Part shown: positions 52,701 to 61,715 of the stretch, in pieces
Position numbering within the stretch: the stretch's first letter is position 1
Layout: each line of letters starts with the position of its first letter
DNA from: JAUZOB01 sp963692465
GTDB taxonomy: Bacteria; Bacteroidota; Bacteroidia; Bacteroidales; Prolixibacteraceae
Direction of reading: 5' to 3'
Assembly: GCA_963692465.1 (NCBI GenBank)
Contig: OY829943.1
Location: 2,480,001-2,544,000, forward strand
DNA: 64,000 nucleotides
Notes under the pieces: model-generated
Seen by the model: the letters and a program-made list of their open reading frames with translations, nothing else
The model's database searches: none
What the model was told of the DNA's origin: nothing
Program-made: the position numbers and the translations under genes

Positions 52701-54012
52701 TATTGATAAGAACACTAAGATCCAATTATCTACTCATGCCATTCCTTATGGTGCTAAGGTGTATGTTAAGCAAGGGAAGGAAATAAAGAAAGGGGACCAG
52801 ATTTGTGATTGGGATCCTTATAACGGAGTTATTATTTCGGAATACAATGGTCGTGCAGAGTTCGAAAGCATGATCGAAATGGTTACTTATCGCGAAGAAT
52901 CGGATGAACAAACTGGTTATACCGAGAAAGTGATTATTGAAACGAGAGATAAAACCCGTAATCCTTCACTTCGTATTTTGAATGATAAAGGTGACCTACT
53001 CAGAACGTATAACTTGCCAGTTGGTGGACACATGAATGTTAATGAGGGCGATCTTGTAAAATCAGGACAGGTTCTTGTTAAAATTCCGCGTGCTGCAGGT
53101 AAAGCAGGTGATATCACTGGTGGTCTTCCACGTGTAACTGAATTATTCGAGGCTCGTAATCCTTCAAATCCAGCTGTTGTGTCGGAAATTGACGGAGAGG
53201 TTACTTTGGGTAAAATTAAACGTGGTAATCGTGAAATTGTAGTTACGTCTAAAACAGGAGAGGTTAAGAAATATCTTGTTCCGCTGTCAAAACAGATCCT
53301 TGTTCAGGAAAATGATTATGTCCGTGCTGGGATACCATTGTCTGACGGAGCGATAACACCTTCTGATATTCTTGCAATTCAGGGACCAACAAAGGTTCAG
53401 GAGTATATTGTAAATGAAGTACAGGATGTGTACCGGATGCAGGGTGTGAAAATCAATGATAAGCATTTTGAGGTGATTGTTCGCCAAATGATGCGTAAAG
53501 TTGAAATTGCAGATGCTGGAGATACTCGGTTCCTTGAGAAGCAAATAGTAGATAAATTTGATTTTCTTCAGGAAAATGACTGGATTTATAATAAGAAAGT
53601 CGTAGAGGATGCCGGTGATTGTGAAACTCTTAAACCTGGGCAGATTGTAAATGCGAGAAAACTAAGGGATGAAAATTCTCAACTTAAACGAAAGGATTTA
53701 CGGTTAATAACATCGCGTGATGCAATTCCTGCAACGTCTGGTCAGATCCTTCAGGGGATTACACGGTCTGCGTTGCAAACGAAGAGCTGGATGTCTGCCG
53801 CTTCTTTCCAGGAAACGACCAAAGTACTTAATGAAGCTGCTATTCGTGGTAAAGTTGATACCCTCGATGGTTTGAAAGAAAATGTAATTTGCGGTCATTT
53901 GATTCCTGCAGGAACAGGGTTAAAAGAATATAAGAACCTTGTTGTTGGATCAAAGAGTGAGTACGAACATCTCGTTGAAGCTCGTGAAAAAGAAGCTGAA
54001 CGTTCTAAATAA
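49738..54012 (+). CDS. rpoC: DNA-directed RNA polymerase subunit beta'
   Basis: The 1424-aa largest subunit. The zinc-binding N terminus is visible as [18 protein letters not shown] and the following DRCGVEV. The active-site Asp triad is in [15 protein letters not shown]. The second Cys cluster lies in [16 protein letters not shown], and the trigger loop region ([20 protein letters not shown]) is intact. The frame extends upstream to 49696, but the ATG at 49738 gives [13 protein letters not shown], the usual Bacteroidota start. The DUF3467 gene follows after 6 bases. Confidence 0.98.
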   Translation: [1424 protein letters not shown]

Positions 54013-54018
54013 TCGGAT

Positions 54019-54336
54019 ATGGAAGAACAAGATAATAATCAATTAAGTATTGAACTGAGTGACGAAGTGGCACAGGGAATCTATTCTAATCTTGCCATTA
54101 TAACTCATTCGTCATCTGAGTTTATCATTGATTTTGTCAGAGTAATGCCAGGTGTTCCTAAAGCTGGGGTTAAATCCCGGATTATTTTGACACCGGAACA
54201 TGCCAAAAGATTGCTTTTGGCTCTTCAGGATAATATTCGAAAATTTGAAGCGATTAATGGTCCGATCAAAAATGTTACAGGAGGGGATAATATGATTCCA
54301 CCGGTAAGTTTTGGAGGACCTGCGGCTAAAGCGTAA
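54019..54336 (+). CDS. DUF3467 family protein
   Basis: A 105-aa protein (NNQLSIELSDEVAQGIYSNLA, then HSSSEFIIDFVRVMPGVPKAGVKSRIILTP). The family occurs widely in Bacteroidota and elsewhere, with no known function. It starts 6 bases after rpoC and ends before a terminator, so it is the last gene of the rpoBC transcript. I recall the same position in related genomes, which suggests a link to transcription or translation. No membrane segment, signal peptide or catalytic motif is visible. Confidence 0.85.
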   Translation: MEEQDNNQLSIELSDEVAQGIYSNLAIITHSSSEFIIDFVRVMPGVPKAGVKSRIILTPEHAKRLLLALQDNIRKFEAINGPIKNVTGGDNMIPPVSFGGPAAKA

Positions 54337-54361
54337 ACGACTTATAAGTCATATATTAATG

Positions 54362-54392
54362 AAAAGCTGCCTTGCTACGAGGCAGCTTTTTT
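54362..54392 (+). terminator. Terminator of the rpoBC-DUF3467 transcript
   Basis: A 10-11-bp perfect stem (54362-54372 with 54380-54390) followed by a T run, 25 bases after the DUF3467 stop. Confidence 0.9.
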
Positions 54393-54440
54393 TATATTCG
54401 TAAATATGGATTTCTCTAAAATTGTATTTTTAAAAGTTTG

Positions 54441-55796
54441 ATGTTAATAAAAGAATATATCCCTTTTTATAAGCGAAATCTTGCAATTGCAATTCCCGTT
54501 ATTTTATCGCAAGTGGGACAAGTGTCGGTACAACTTGTTGATAATATCATGGTTGGACATCTGGGAACAACTCAATTTGCCGCTGCTTCATTTGCAGGGA
54601 CAGTTGTGATTAATGGAATTGTCTTCGGAATGGGGTTCTCTTTCGGATTAACTCCATTGGTTGGTGAGGCATTCGGGAAGGGGCATCATCGGGAAGCTGC
54701 AGGGTTGTTCAAGCATTCATTATTAACGAATTTAATCCTGGCAGGCGTTTTGGCTCTGTTTATGTTTTTTATGTCTTTTTTTATGAGGTATATGGGACAG
54801 CCGTTGGAGGTTGTAAAACTTGCTATCCCATTCTATCTGTGGTTAGTGGCATCAATAATTCCATTTTTGATCTTTTTCTCTTTTAAGCAGTTCGCGGAAG
54901 GGATTGGAAACACAAGGGTGGCGATGTATATCACTATTGGGGTTAATGTTTTGAATATTATTCTGAATTACCTCCTTATCTATGGAAAGATGGGATTTCC
55001 TGTTTTGGGAATAAACGGTTCTTGTATTGCAACATTTATTGCCCGGTTATGCATGCCTTTATCTATGCTAATTTTCTTTTTCAGGAAAAGATCATTCAAT
55101 CGGTATTTCTATTTCTTTAAAGATATAAAGTTTCAATATCAAACGATATTGAAACTTTTCTCAATTGGAATTCCTATTGGAATACAAATGATTATGGAGG
55201 TTGCTTCATTTAGTCTGGGATCAATCATGATGGGGTGGTTTGGAGATACCTACATTGCGGCTCACCAGATTGTATTGACTCTTTCAACCCTGACTTATAT
55301 GATTTCAAATGGAATCGCTTCGGGAACAACCATTAGGGTGAGTCATCAGTTCGGAGCCAGACGTTATCAAGACATGCGGAATGCAGCCTATGCTTCGTTT
55401 CATATCGTTTTGATTTTTATGTCATTGTCGGCATTTGTTTTTATCGTTTTTAGAAATTATCTACCAGTGATTTTCACCTCCGATGTACGGGTAATATCAT
55501 CGGCATCAATGTTATTGATTGTAGCTGGGTTTTTCCAGATATTCGATGGACTGCAAACTGTTGCGTTAGGGGCATTAAGGGGTGTCGCGGATGTGAAAAT
55601 TCCAATGTATGGTTCATTCGTTGCTTATATTCTTCTTTCTCTTCCTATTGGATATTTTTGCGCAATAACCTTGTGTCTGGGGCCTATTGGAATCTGGATC
55701 GGATTTTTATCCGGATTATTTTTTGCAGCGATAACATTTCTTCTTCGTTTTAATAAACTAAGTAAAGTTATAATTAAAAATCAAGATGTTGATTAA
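54441..55796 (+). CDS. MATE family efflux transporter
   Basis: A 451-aa inner-membrane protein with about 12 transmembrane helices in two pseudo-symmetric halves. The NorM-type start (IAIPVILSQVGQVSVQLVDNIMVGHLG) and the matching second half (FSIGIPIGIQMIMEVASFSL) are diagnostic. It should export organic cations or drugs in exchange for Na+ or H+; the substrate is not readable. The ATG at 54441 follows an in-frame TTG and is preferred. A 14-bp perfect inverted repeat lies inside the gene at 55127-55158. Confidence 0.93.
   Translation: MLIKEYIPFYKRNLAIAIPVILSQVGQVSVQLVDNIMVGHLGTTQFAAASFAGTVVINGIVFGMGFSFGLTPLVGEAFGKGHHREAAGLFKHSLLTNLILAGVLALFMFFMSFFMRYMGQPLEVVKLAIPFYLWLVASIIPFLIFFSFKQFAEGIGNTRVAMYITIGVNVLNIILNYLLIYGKMGFPVLGINGSCIATFIARLCMPLSMLIFFFRKRSFNRYFYFFKDIKFQYQTILKLFSIGIPIGIQMIMEVASFSLGSIMMGWFGDTYIAAHQIVLTLSTLTYMISNGIASGTTIRVSHQFGARRYQDMRNAAYASFHIVLIFMSLSAFVFIVFRNYLPVIFTSDVRVISSASMLLIVAGFFQIFDGLQTVALGALRGVADVKIPMYGSFVAYILLSLPIGYFCAITLCLGPIGIWIGFLSGLFFAAITFLLRFNKLSKVIIKNQDVD
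55127..55158. repeat. Perfect 14-bp inverted repeat inside the MATE gene
   Basis: The arms 55127-55140 and 55145-55158 are exact reverse complements with a 4-base loop, in the coding region for the loop before transmembrane segment 7. It would form a stem in the mRNA. Confidence 0.8.
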
Positions 55797-55981
55797 GTGT
55801 GAATTGTGGTGCGAGGTTGGACCATAACGTTCTCCACTAAGAAGCTGATATAAAGAGTTTACGAAGTATAGCAATCCGATGAGATAATATTTGCAGAGAT
55901 ATTTGAATTCATAGATTTAAGAGGATAAAATAACCCCAAACAGAATAATCTTATCTATTAAACAAGGATGAGACATAAATG
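55797..55981. other. Intergenic region without gene
   Basis: About 185 bases between the MATE stop and the etf promoter. I see no open frame with a family match, no tRNA and no clear terminator. Confidence 0.5.
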
Positions 55982-56013
55982 TTTGATTCCTAAAGCCTGA
56001 ATATTTATATTTG
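55982..56013 (+). promoter_or_regulatory. Promoter of the etfBA operon
   Basis: TTTG (55982-55985), 20 bases, TATATTTG (56006-56013): perfect consensus. Transcription would start near 56020, which favours the ATG at 56039. Confidence 0.75.
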
Positions 56014-56038
56014 CCCTCTATATAAAATGAAAACAAAC

Positions 56039-56914
56039 ATGAAGGGATTAAAGATTATTGTTCTTGCAAAGCAAGTGCCTGACACCCGGAATGTCGGTAA
56101 GGATGCAATGAAAGCTGACGGAACAGTTAACCGTGCAGTACTTCCTGCCATTTTTAATCCGGAAGATTTAAATGCATTAGAACAGGCATTGCGTATCAAG
56201 GACCAGATACCAGGGACTACAGTTACTATCCTGACAATGGGACCCGGTCGTGCTTCAGAAATTATTAGAGAAGGTTTATATAGAGGAGCTGATGATGGTG
56301 TTTTACTTACAGATCGGGCTTTTGCCGGGTCGGATACATTAGCTACATCGTACGCCTTATCTCGTGCTATTGCTAAAATAGCAAAATATGATCTGATCGT
56401 AGCTGGAAGACAGGCCATCGACGGAGATACAGCACAGGTTGGTCCGCAGGTCGCTGAAAAACTGGGAATTCCACAGATCACTTATGCGGAAGAAATATCT
56501 TATGCTGATGATAACCGCATCAAAGTAAGACGGAGACTTGAAAATGGGGTGGAAACAGTTAAGTGTAAACTACCTGTACTCATAACGGTTACAGGAACAG
56601 CTAAAGATTGCCGAACTCGGAATGCAAGATTGGTTATGAAGTATAAACATGCATTATCGGTGTCTGAAATACAAAATAGTTCTGAAGATTATATTCAGCT
56701 TTGCTCTGAAAGGCCATATCTTACTATTCGTGAATTTACGGTAAACGACATTGACGCTGAATCTCCTCAATTAGGATTAGCCGGATCTCCGACTAAGGTT
56801 AAATCTATCGAAAATGTAGTCCTTCAGTCTAAGGGGGCAAAACAACTTACTTCTTCGGATGATGATTTGAATAATCTGATGAGGGAATTAATTGTAAGTC
56901 ATGTTATTGGTTAA
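56039..56914 (+). CDS. etfB: Electron transfer flavoprotein, beta subunit
   Basis: A 291-aa subunit that carries AMP or FAD in the ETF heterodimer and passes electrons from acyl-CoA dehydrogenases. The N terminus KIIVLAKQVPDTRNVGKDAM and the middle signature DLIVAGRQAIDGDTAQVGPQ are characteristic of the ETF beta adenine-binding region. An ATG at 56027 is in frame but would leave almost no leader, so 56039 is chosen. etfA follows after 32 bases, then acyl-CoA dehydrogenase. Confidence 0.94.
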   Translation: MKGLKIIVLAKQVPDTRNVGKDAMKADGTVNRAVLPAIFNPEDLNALEQALRIKDQIPGTTVTILTMGPGRASEIIREGLYRGADDGVLLTDRAFAGSDTLATSYALSRAIAKIAKYDLIVAGRQAIDGDTAQVGPQVAEKLGIPQITYAEEISYADDNRIKVRRRLENGVETVKCKLPVLITVTGTAKDCRTRNARLVMKYKHALSVSEIQNSSEDYIQLCSERPYLTIREFTVNDIDAESPQLGLAGSPTKVKSIENVVLQSKGAKQLTSSDDDLNNLMRELIVSHVIG

Positions 56915-56946
56915 TTCATTTCTCCAGAATTTTTAATTACGAAATA

Positions 56947-57966
56947 ATGAACAGTATTTTTGTTTATTGTGAGATTGAGGACGGTAAAGTTGCTGAAGTT
57001 AGTCAAGAGTTACTTACCAAGGGACGCTCACTGGCTGACGAACTGAAAAGCAATCTTGAAGCAATTGCAATTGGATCGAATCTGAACGGTATTGAAAAAC
57101 AAATTTTTCCGTATGGTGTAGATGTTCTTCATATTGCAGATGATCCACGTTTGTTTCCTTATACAACGTTACCTCATTCGGCTATTATAATAGGCCTATT
57201 TAAAGAAGAAAAGCCTCAGATTGCATTACTCGGTGCATCGTGTATCGGTCGTGATCTGGGACCACATATTTCTTCTGCACTTCATAGCGGATTGACTGCT
57301 GACTGTACTAGTTTGGTAATTGGTGATCATGAAGATAAAAAAGCTGGTAAAAGTTATAAAAATCTTCTTTATCAAATTCGTCCTGCTTTTGGGGGAAATA
57401 TTATTGCGACGATTGTTAATCCTGAATGTCGCCCACAGATGGCAACTGTTAGGGAAGGTGTAATGAAGAAGCAAATACGGAGTCCTAATTACGAAGGTAA
57501 GATTCATAATTTGGATGTTTCTAAGTATGTTTCGGACGAAGATTTTGTCGTTGAGGTAATTGACCGACATATTGAAAAAAGCAAAATCAATATTAAGGGA
57601 GCACCTATTATTGTTGCCGGAGGTTATGGCGTTGGTTCAAAGGAAAATTTTAAACTGCTTCATGAACTGGCTGAAGTACTGGGTGGTGAAGTTGGAGCTT
57701 CCCGTGCTGCCGTTGATGCTGGTTTTACTGAACATGAACGTCAGATTGGACAAACTGGTGTAACGGTTCGCCCAAAACTTTATATCGCCTGTGGAATATC
57801 TGGTCAGGTTCAACACCGTGCTGGAATGGATGAATCGGCTCAAGTTATTTCAATTAATAATGATCCGAATGCTCCGATTAATAGTATTGCAGATTATGTG
57901 ATTACTGGTGATGTTGTTGATGTGGTCTCTAAAATGATCAAATTCTACAAAAGTAATACGAAGTAG
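56947..57966 (+). CDS. etfA: Electron transfer flavoprotein, alpha subunit
   Basis: A 339-aa subunit of ETF. The N-terminal half contacts EtfB; the C-terminal FAD domain is seen in PIIVAGGYGVGSKENFKLLHE, then VGASRAAVDAGF, GQTGVTVRPKLYIACGISG and QHRAGM, ending DYVITGDVVDV. It lies between etfB and the dehydrogenase gene, whose ATG comes 36 bases after its stop. The three proteins should form one electron-transfer pathway. Confidence 0.95.
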   Translation: MNSIFVYCEIEDGKVAEVSQELLTKGRSLADELKSNLEAIAIGSNLNGIEKQIFPYGVDVLHIADDPRLFPYTTLPHSAIIIGLFKEEKPQIALLGASCIGRDLGPHISSALHSGLTADCTSLVIGDHEDKKAGKSYKNLLYQIRPAFGGNIIATIVNPECRPQMATVREGVMKKQIRSPNYEGKIHNLDVSKYVSDEDFVVEVIDRHIEKSKINIKGAPIIVAGGYGVGSKENFKLLHELAEVLGGEVGASRAAVDAGFTEHERQIGQTGVTVRPKLYIACGISGQVQHRAGMDESAQVISINNDPNAPINSIADYVITGDVVDVVSKMIKFYKSNTK

Positions 57967-58002
57967 TTGCGTCATACCGCTTTGCGGTTAAAAAAATCAA
58001 AA

Positions 58003-59724
58003 ATGGCAAATTTTTATACTGATAATAAAGACCTTAAGTTCCATCTAACCCATCCAATGATGGAAAAGATTGTCAGACTTAAGGAAAGAAACTTTTCTGA
58101 TAAGGAAAAGTTTGATTATGCTCCCATTGATTTTGAAGATGCAATGGATAGCTATGATAAAGTTCTTGAGGTAGTTGGCGAGATTTGCGGAGATATAGTT
58201 GCTCCTAATGCCGAAGGTGTCGATGCGGAAGGTCCTAAAGTTGTTGATGGACACGTTGTTTATGCTTCCGGAACGCAAAAAAACTTGGATGCTTTGATTC
58301 AGGCAGGATTGATGGGAATAACACTTCCCCGTAAATATAACGGATTGAATTTTCCGATTATCCCTTATAGCATGGCTGCAGATATTGTTTCACGCGCTGA
58401 TGCTGGTTTTGTAAATATCTGGGGACTTCAGGACTGTGCTGAAACTATTCATGAATTTGCTTCGGACGAACAGAAAGAACGCTTTCTTCCAAGAGTAAGC
58501 GCAGGGGAGACAATGGCGATGGATCTTACTGAACCGGATGCTGGATCAGACCTTCAAGCTGTTCAGCTTAAAGCTACTTTTGACGGGAAATCCAAGAAAT
58601 GGATTCTGAATGGAGTCAAACGTTTCATTACGAATGGCGATGGAGATATTGCATTAGTCCTTGCTCGTTCAGAAGATGGGACTAAGGATGGTCGTGGATT
58701 GTCTATGTTTATTTATGATAAGCGTAACGGAGGTGTGACTGTCCGTCGTATTGAACACAAAATGGGGATTATTGGTTCTCCTACTTGTGAGCTGGTATTT
58801 CGTGATGCTCCGGTCGAACTTGTAGGCTCTCGTAAACTGGGTCTGATTAAGTATGTGATGGCGCTTATGAATGGTGCCCGATTAGGAATCGGAGCTCAAT
58901 CCGTTGGAGTTTCAGAGGCAGCCTATCGGGAAGCTCTCTCCTATGCAAAAGATCGCCAGCAATTCGGTAAACCGATTATTGAATTTCCGGCAGTTTATGA
59001 AATTTTGACAAATATGAAAGCAAAACTTGATGCATCTCGTTCTCTATTGTATGAGACTGCTCGTTTTGTTGATCTGTATAAAACGTATGAACAGATTTCA
59101 AAAGAACGTTCTCTTTCAAAAGAAGAACGGGATGAAATGAAATCTTCTCAGAAACTGGCAGATTTCTATACTCCTCTTTTGAAAGGCATGACTTCTGAAT
59201 TCTGTAATAAAATAGCCTATGATGCTGTTCAGATTCATGGCGGATCAGGATTTATGAAGGATTATCCGGTTGAACGAATTTATCGGGATGCCCGGATTAC
59301 TACTATTTACGAAGGAACAACTCAGCTTCAGGTCGTGGCAGCTATAAGAGGGGTAACGACAGGTGCCTATCTTGCTCATATTAGAGAATACGAGAAGGTT
59401 GCGCTTAAACCGGAATTGGAAAATTATCGCCGTGGATTGATCGCTCTTACTCAGGATTATGAGGAAGCCGTTAATAAGGTTATTAATTCACATGATAATG
59501 AGTTCCTCGATTTTCACGCTCGTCGGCTTGTTGAGATGGCTGGCTTCATTGTAATGAGTTATTTATTGGTTCTTGATGCAAATAGGAATATGGATTACCT
59601 GCGTTCTGTTAAGGCTTTTATTCTCATCGCAAAGGGCGAGATTAAATTACGTGCGGAGTATATCAGGTCTTCAGATTTATCAGATCTCGGGAACTACAAA
59701 TATGAACATTTGGAAATGAATTGA
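58003..59724 (+). CDS. Acyl-CoA dehydrogenase
   Basis: A 573-aa flavoprotein that introduces a double bond into acyl-CoA and gives electrons to ETF. Motifs are AMDLTEPDAGSDLQA, the WILNGVKRFITNGD block, GARLGIGAQSVG, KDRQQFGKPI and the catalytic Glu in IYEGTTQLQ. The C-terminal domain is longer than in short-chain enzymes (about 380 aa). With etfBA next door it may act in a butyryl-CoA or branched-chain acyl-CoA reaction in an anaerobe. The ATG at 58003 is preferred to a TTG at 57967. Confidence 0.93.
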   Translation: MANFYTDNKDLKFHLTHPMMEKIVRLKERNFSDKEKFDYAPIDFEDAMDSYDKVLEVVGEICGDIVAPNAEGVDAEGPKVVDGHVVYASGTQKNLDALIQAGLMGITLPRKYNGLNFPIIPYSMAADIVSRADAGFVNIWGLQDCAETIHEFASDEQKERFLPRVSAGETMAMDLTEPDAGSDLQAVQLKATFDGKSKKWILNGVKRFITNGDGDIALVLARSEDGTKDGRGLSMFIYDKRNGGVTVRRIEHKMGIIGSPTCELVFRDAPVELVGSRKLGLIKYVMALMNGARLGIGAQSVGVSEAAYREALSYAKDRQQFGKPIIEFPAVYEILTNMKAKLDASRSLLYETARFVDLYKTYEQISKERSLSKEERDEMKSSQKLADFYTPLLKGMTSEFCNKIAYDAVQIHGGSGFMKDYPVERIYRDARITTIYEGTTQLQVVAAIRGVTTGAYLAHIREYEKVALKPELENYRRGLIALTQDYEEAVNKVINSHDNEFLDFHARRLVEMAGFIVMSYLLVLDANRNMDYLRSVKAFILIAKGEIKLRAEYIRSSDLSDLGNYKYEHLEMN

Positions 59725-59766
59725 ACGATGCAACCTTTATTGTGAACTGATTGATTCAGAAGAAAT

Positions 59767-59807
59767 AAAAAAGAACGAGCAACCTATAAGGCAGCTCGTT
59801 CTTTTTT
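59767..59807 (+). terminator. Terminator of the etf-acyl-CoA dehydrogenase operon
   Basis: A 14-bp perfect stem (59767-59780 with 59794-59807) ending in a T run, 43 bases past the stop codon. Confidence 0.9.
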
Positions 59808-59928
59808 TATGGAGTTTTTTTAGCGCACTTGAATATTGTATAATCCTTATTGTTAATTTTATTCCTTGGAATCAGGGCGCTTTATCTTCTGAAAGTCTTA
59901 AATGGAACAATTAATAAACCAAATTACT

Positions 59929-61014
59929 ATGAAAAGATGTTTACTTACATTCATGTTACTTTGTTTTGTGTTGATTGGATGGACACAGTCGACAACCCGA
60001 TGTGTCTTTGTTGTGATGACCGATGGTTGGCGATGGCAGGAGTTATTTAATGGCGCATCAGATATTCTTATGTCCGATAAACAATTTGTTCAGTCACCAG
60101 AGGCTCTTAAAAAACAGTTTGGCGAAGGAACACTCCAGGAGAGAAGAAAGGAGTTAATGCCTTTTGTGTGGTCTGAATTTGCTTCTCACGGTCAGATCTA
60201 TGGCAATCGAACTTATGAAAATAAGTTTAATGTGTCGAATAGCCATCATTTCTCTTATCCTGGTTATAGCGAAGTTATTTGTGGCTTTGCGGATAATGAA
60301 AGAGTAAATAGTAATGAGAAATTTCCTAATCCGAATATTAATGTATTCGAGTACCTAAATAAGAAACCCGAATTTCGCAATAAGATTGCTGTTTTTGGCA
60401 GTTGGGATTTATTTCCTTATATTTTTAATGAAAACAGAAGTCATCTTCCTGTTAATGCCGGTTATGCCTTGGCTCAGGGGGGGAAAGTTTCTCATGCCGA
60501 AGAGCTTTTGAATAAAATGCAGTTTGATGTTCCAGAACAATGGACTTGGGAACGTTATGACGTTTTTACAAATGCGTTTGCACAGGAATATGTCAAACGA
60601 GAGAAACCTCGTATTGTTTTTCTTTCTTTTGGTGATACCGATGAGTTTGCTCATGCGGGTAAATATGATTCATATCTTGAAGCTGGACATCGTGTTGACC
60701 GATATTTGAAAGAATTGTGGGATTTTATTAATCATGATTCTTTTTACAAAGGGAGGACGACTTTGATTTTTACAACTGATCATGGTCGGGGTGAAGGAAA
60801 TTCGGCACAGTGGCGTGATCATGGTGCGAATATTCCTGGAAGTAACCAGAATTGGATGGCCATTATGGGGCCAGATACTCCTGCATCGGGAGAAATGAAA
60901 GGGAATAGTCAACGTTACAGCAATCAGATAGCGCAAACAATTGCGCGATTATTGAATACTACCTATGTGTCGGAACGGGAAAGTGGGCCATATATAAAGT
61001 CTGTTTTTAAATAA
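59929..61014 (+). CDS. Alkaline phosphatase-superfamily secreted protein (phosphodiesterase-like)
   Basis: A 361-aa protein. A signal peptide (MKRCLLTFMLLCFVLIGWTQ) is followed by a domain of the alkaline phosphatase/nucleotide pyrophosphatase superfamily. The metal site begins with VMTDGWRWQELF. The SYPGYSE stretch corresponds to the usual TFPNH, so the nucleophile would be Ser rather than Thr. Further metal ligands appear in FGDTDEFAHAG and TTDHGRGEG. It is probably periplasmic and cleaves phosphodiesters or phosphate esters, but the substrate is unknown. An ATG at 59902 would extend past the signal peptide and is not preferred. Confidence 0.82.
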   Translation: MKRCLLTFMLLCFVLIGWTQSTTRCVFVVMTDGWRWQELFNGASDILMSDKQFVQSPEALKKQFGEGTLQERRKELMPFVWSEFASHGQIYGNRTYENKFNVSNSHHFSYPGYSEVICGFADNERVNSNEKFPNPNINVFEYLNKKPEFRNKIAVFGSWDLFPYIFNENRSHLPVNAGYALAQGGKVSHAEELLNKMQFDVPEQWTWERYDVFTNAFAQEYVKREKPRIVFLSFGDTDEFAHAGKYDSYLEAGHRVDRYLKELWDFINHDSFYKGRTTLIFTTDHGRGEGNSAQWRDHGANIPGSNQNWMAIMGPDTPASGEMKGNSQRYSNQIAQTIARLLNTTYVSERESGPYIKSVFK

Positions 61015-61330
61015 CAAAGACCGTTTTGGAAACAAGCAGAAGATTCTTTGTTTGCTTTGGGTTGAATGACTTTTTGTCTGAGACGTACAAAAGTGTATAC
61101 TTATATTAGTAGCACTCACGTTGCTTATTTTACCGATAAGTGATTTAATATTTGAATCATAATTGAGCGCGATGGCAAATAAGAATGCTCATCAGCGGCA
61201 CAGGATCATCCTTCGTTTTTGAGGTTCGAGGGGGAATTGGCCAGAAAGCGTCCGGGAAGGAGAGGAAAAAAGGATAAAGTTGAAAAAATAAAAGTCGGTC
61301 GGACAGGGAGTTGGATGGATGTTAGGAAAA
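61015..61330. other. Intergenic region before the rRNA promoters
   Basis: About 315 bases. No gene, tRNA or terminator I can defend. The last 120 bases become strongly purine-rich, as does the whole rRNA leader. Confidence 0.5.
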
Positions 61331-61344
61331 AAGGGCAGAAAAGA

Positions 61345-61376
61345 TTTGGAGGGAGTGGATAAGAGCCCTACATTTG
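61345..61376 (+). promoter_or_regulatory. rRNA operon promoter P1
   Basis: TTTG (61345-61348), 20 bases, TACATTTG (61369-61376). The transcribed start carries a hairpin CCGCTT/AAGCGG (61380-61399). Confidence 0.8.
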
Positions 61377-61524
61377 CACCCGCTTTGAAAGAGAAGCGGC
61401 AGACAAAGACATGATGGGGAGCAGGCGTTAGGGCCGGGAGCGATAAAAGGGTAAGACTAATTAGAGCGATAAAAACTAACAAAAAAGGCCTGCAGAAAAG
61501 GGCAGAAAAATAAGTTAAAAAATA

Positions 61525-61555
61525 TTTGGAAGTCAGGATAAAGCCCTTACCTTTG
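61525..61555 (+). promoter_or_regulatory. rRNA operon promoter P2
   Basis: TTTG (61525-61528), 19 bases, TACCTTTG (61548-61555). The spacer shares the GGATAA-AGCCC pattern with P1, and a CGCT/AGCG stem follows the box. Confidence 0.8.
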
Positions 61556-61685
61556 CAGCCGCTTTGAAAGAGCAGCGTTCTAATAAAGACAGTGCAAGAT
61601 GACCTGAAAGGGAAGCAGTAATGCAGACCGGAAACGAAGGTTGTTGAAGGGCAAAAAGGGCCACGAAAAAAACTGCAAAAAAGAA

Positions 61686-61715
61686 TTGCAGGGAATAAAA
61701 AAGTGGTTATCTTTG
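61686..61715 (+). promoter_or_regulatory. rRNA operon promoter P3
   Basis: TTG (61686-61688), 19 bases, TATCTTTG (61708-61715). It lies 180 bases before the 16S start; a CCGC/GCGG stem follows the box. Confidence 0.75.
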
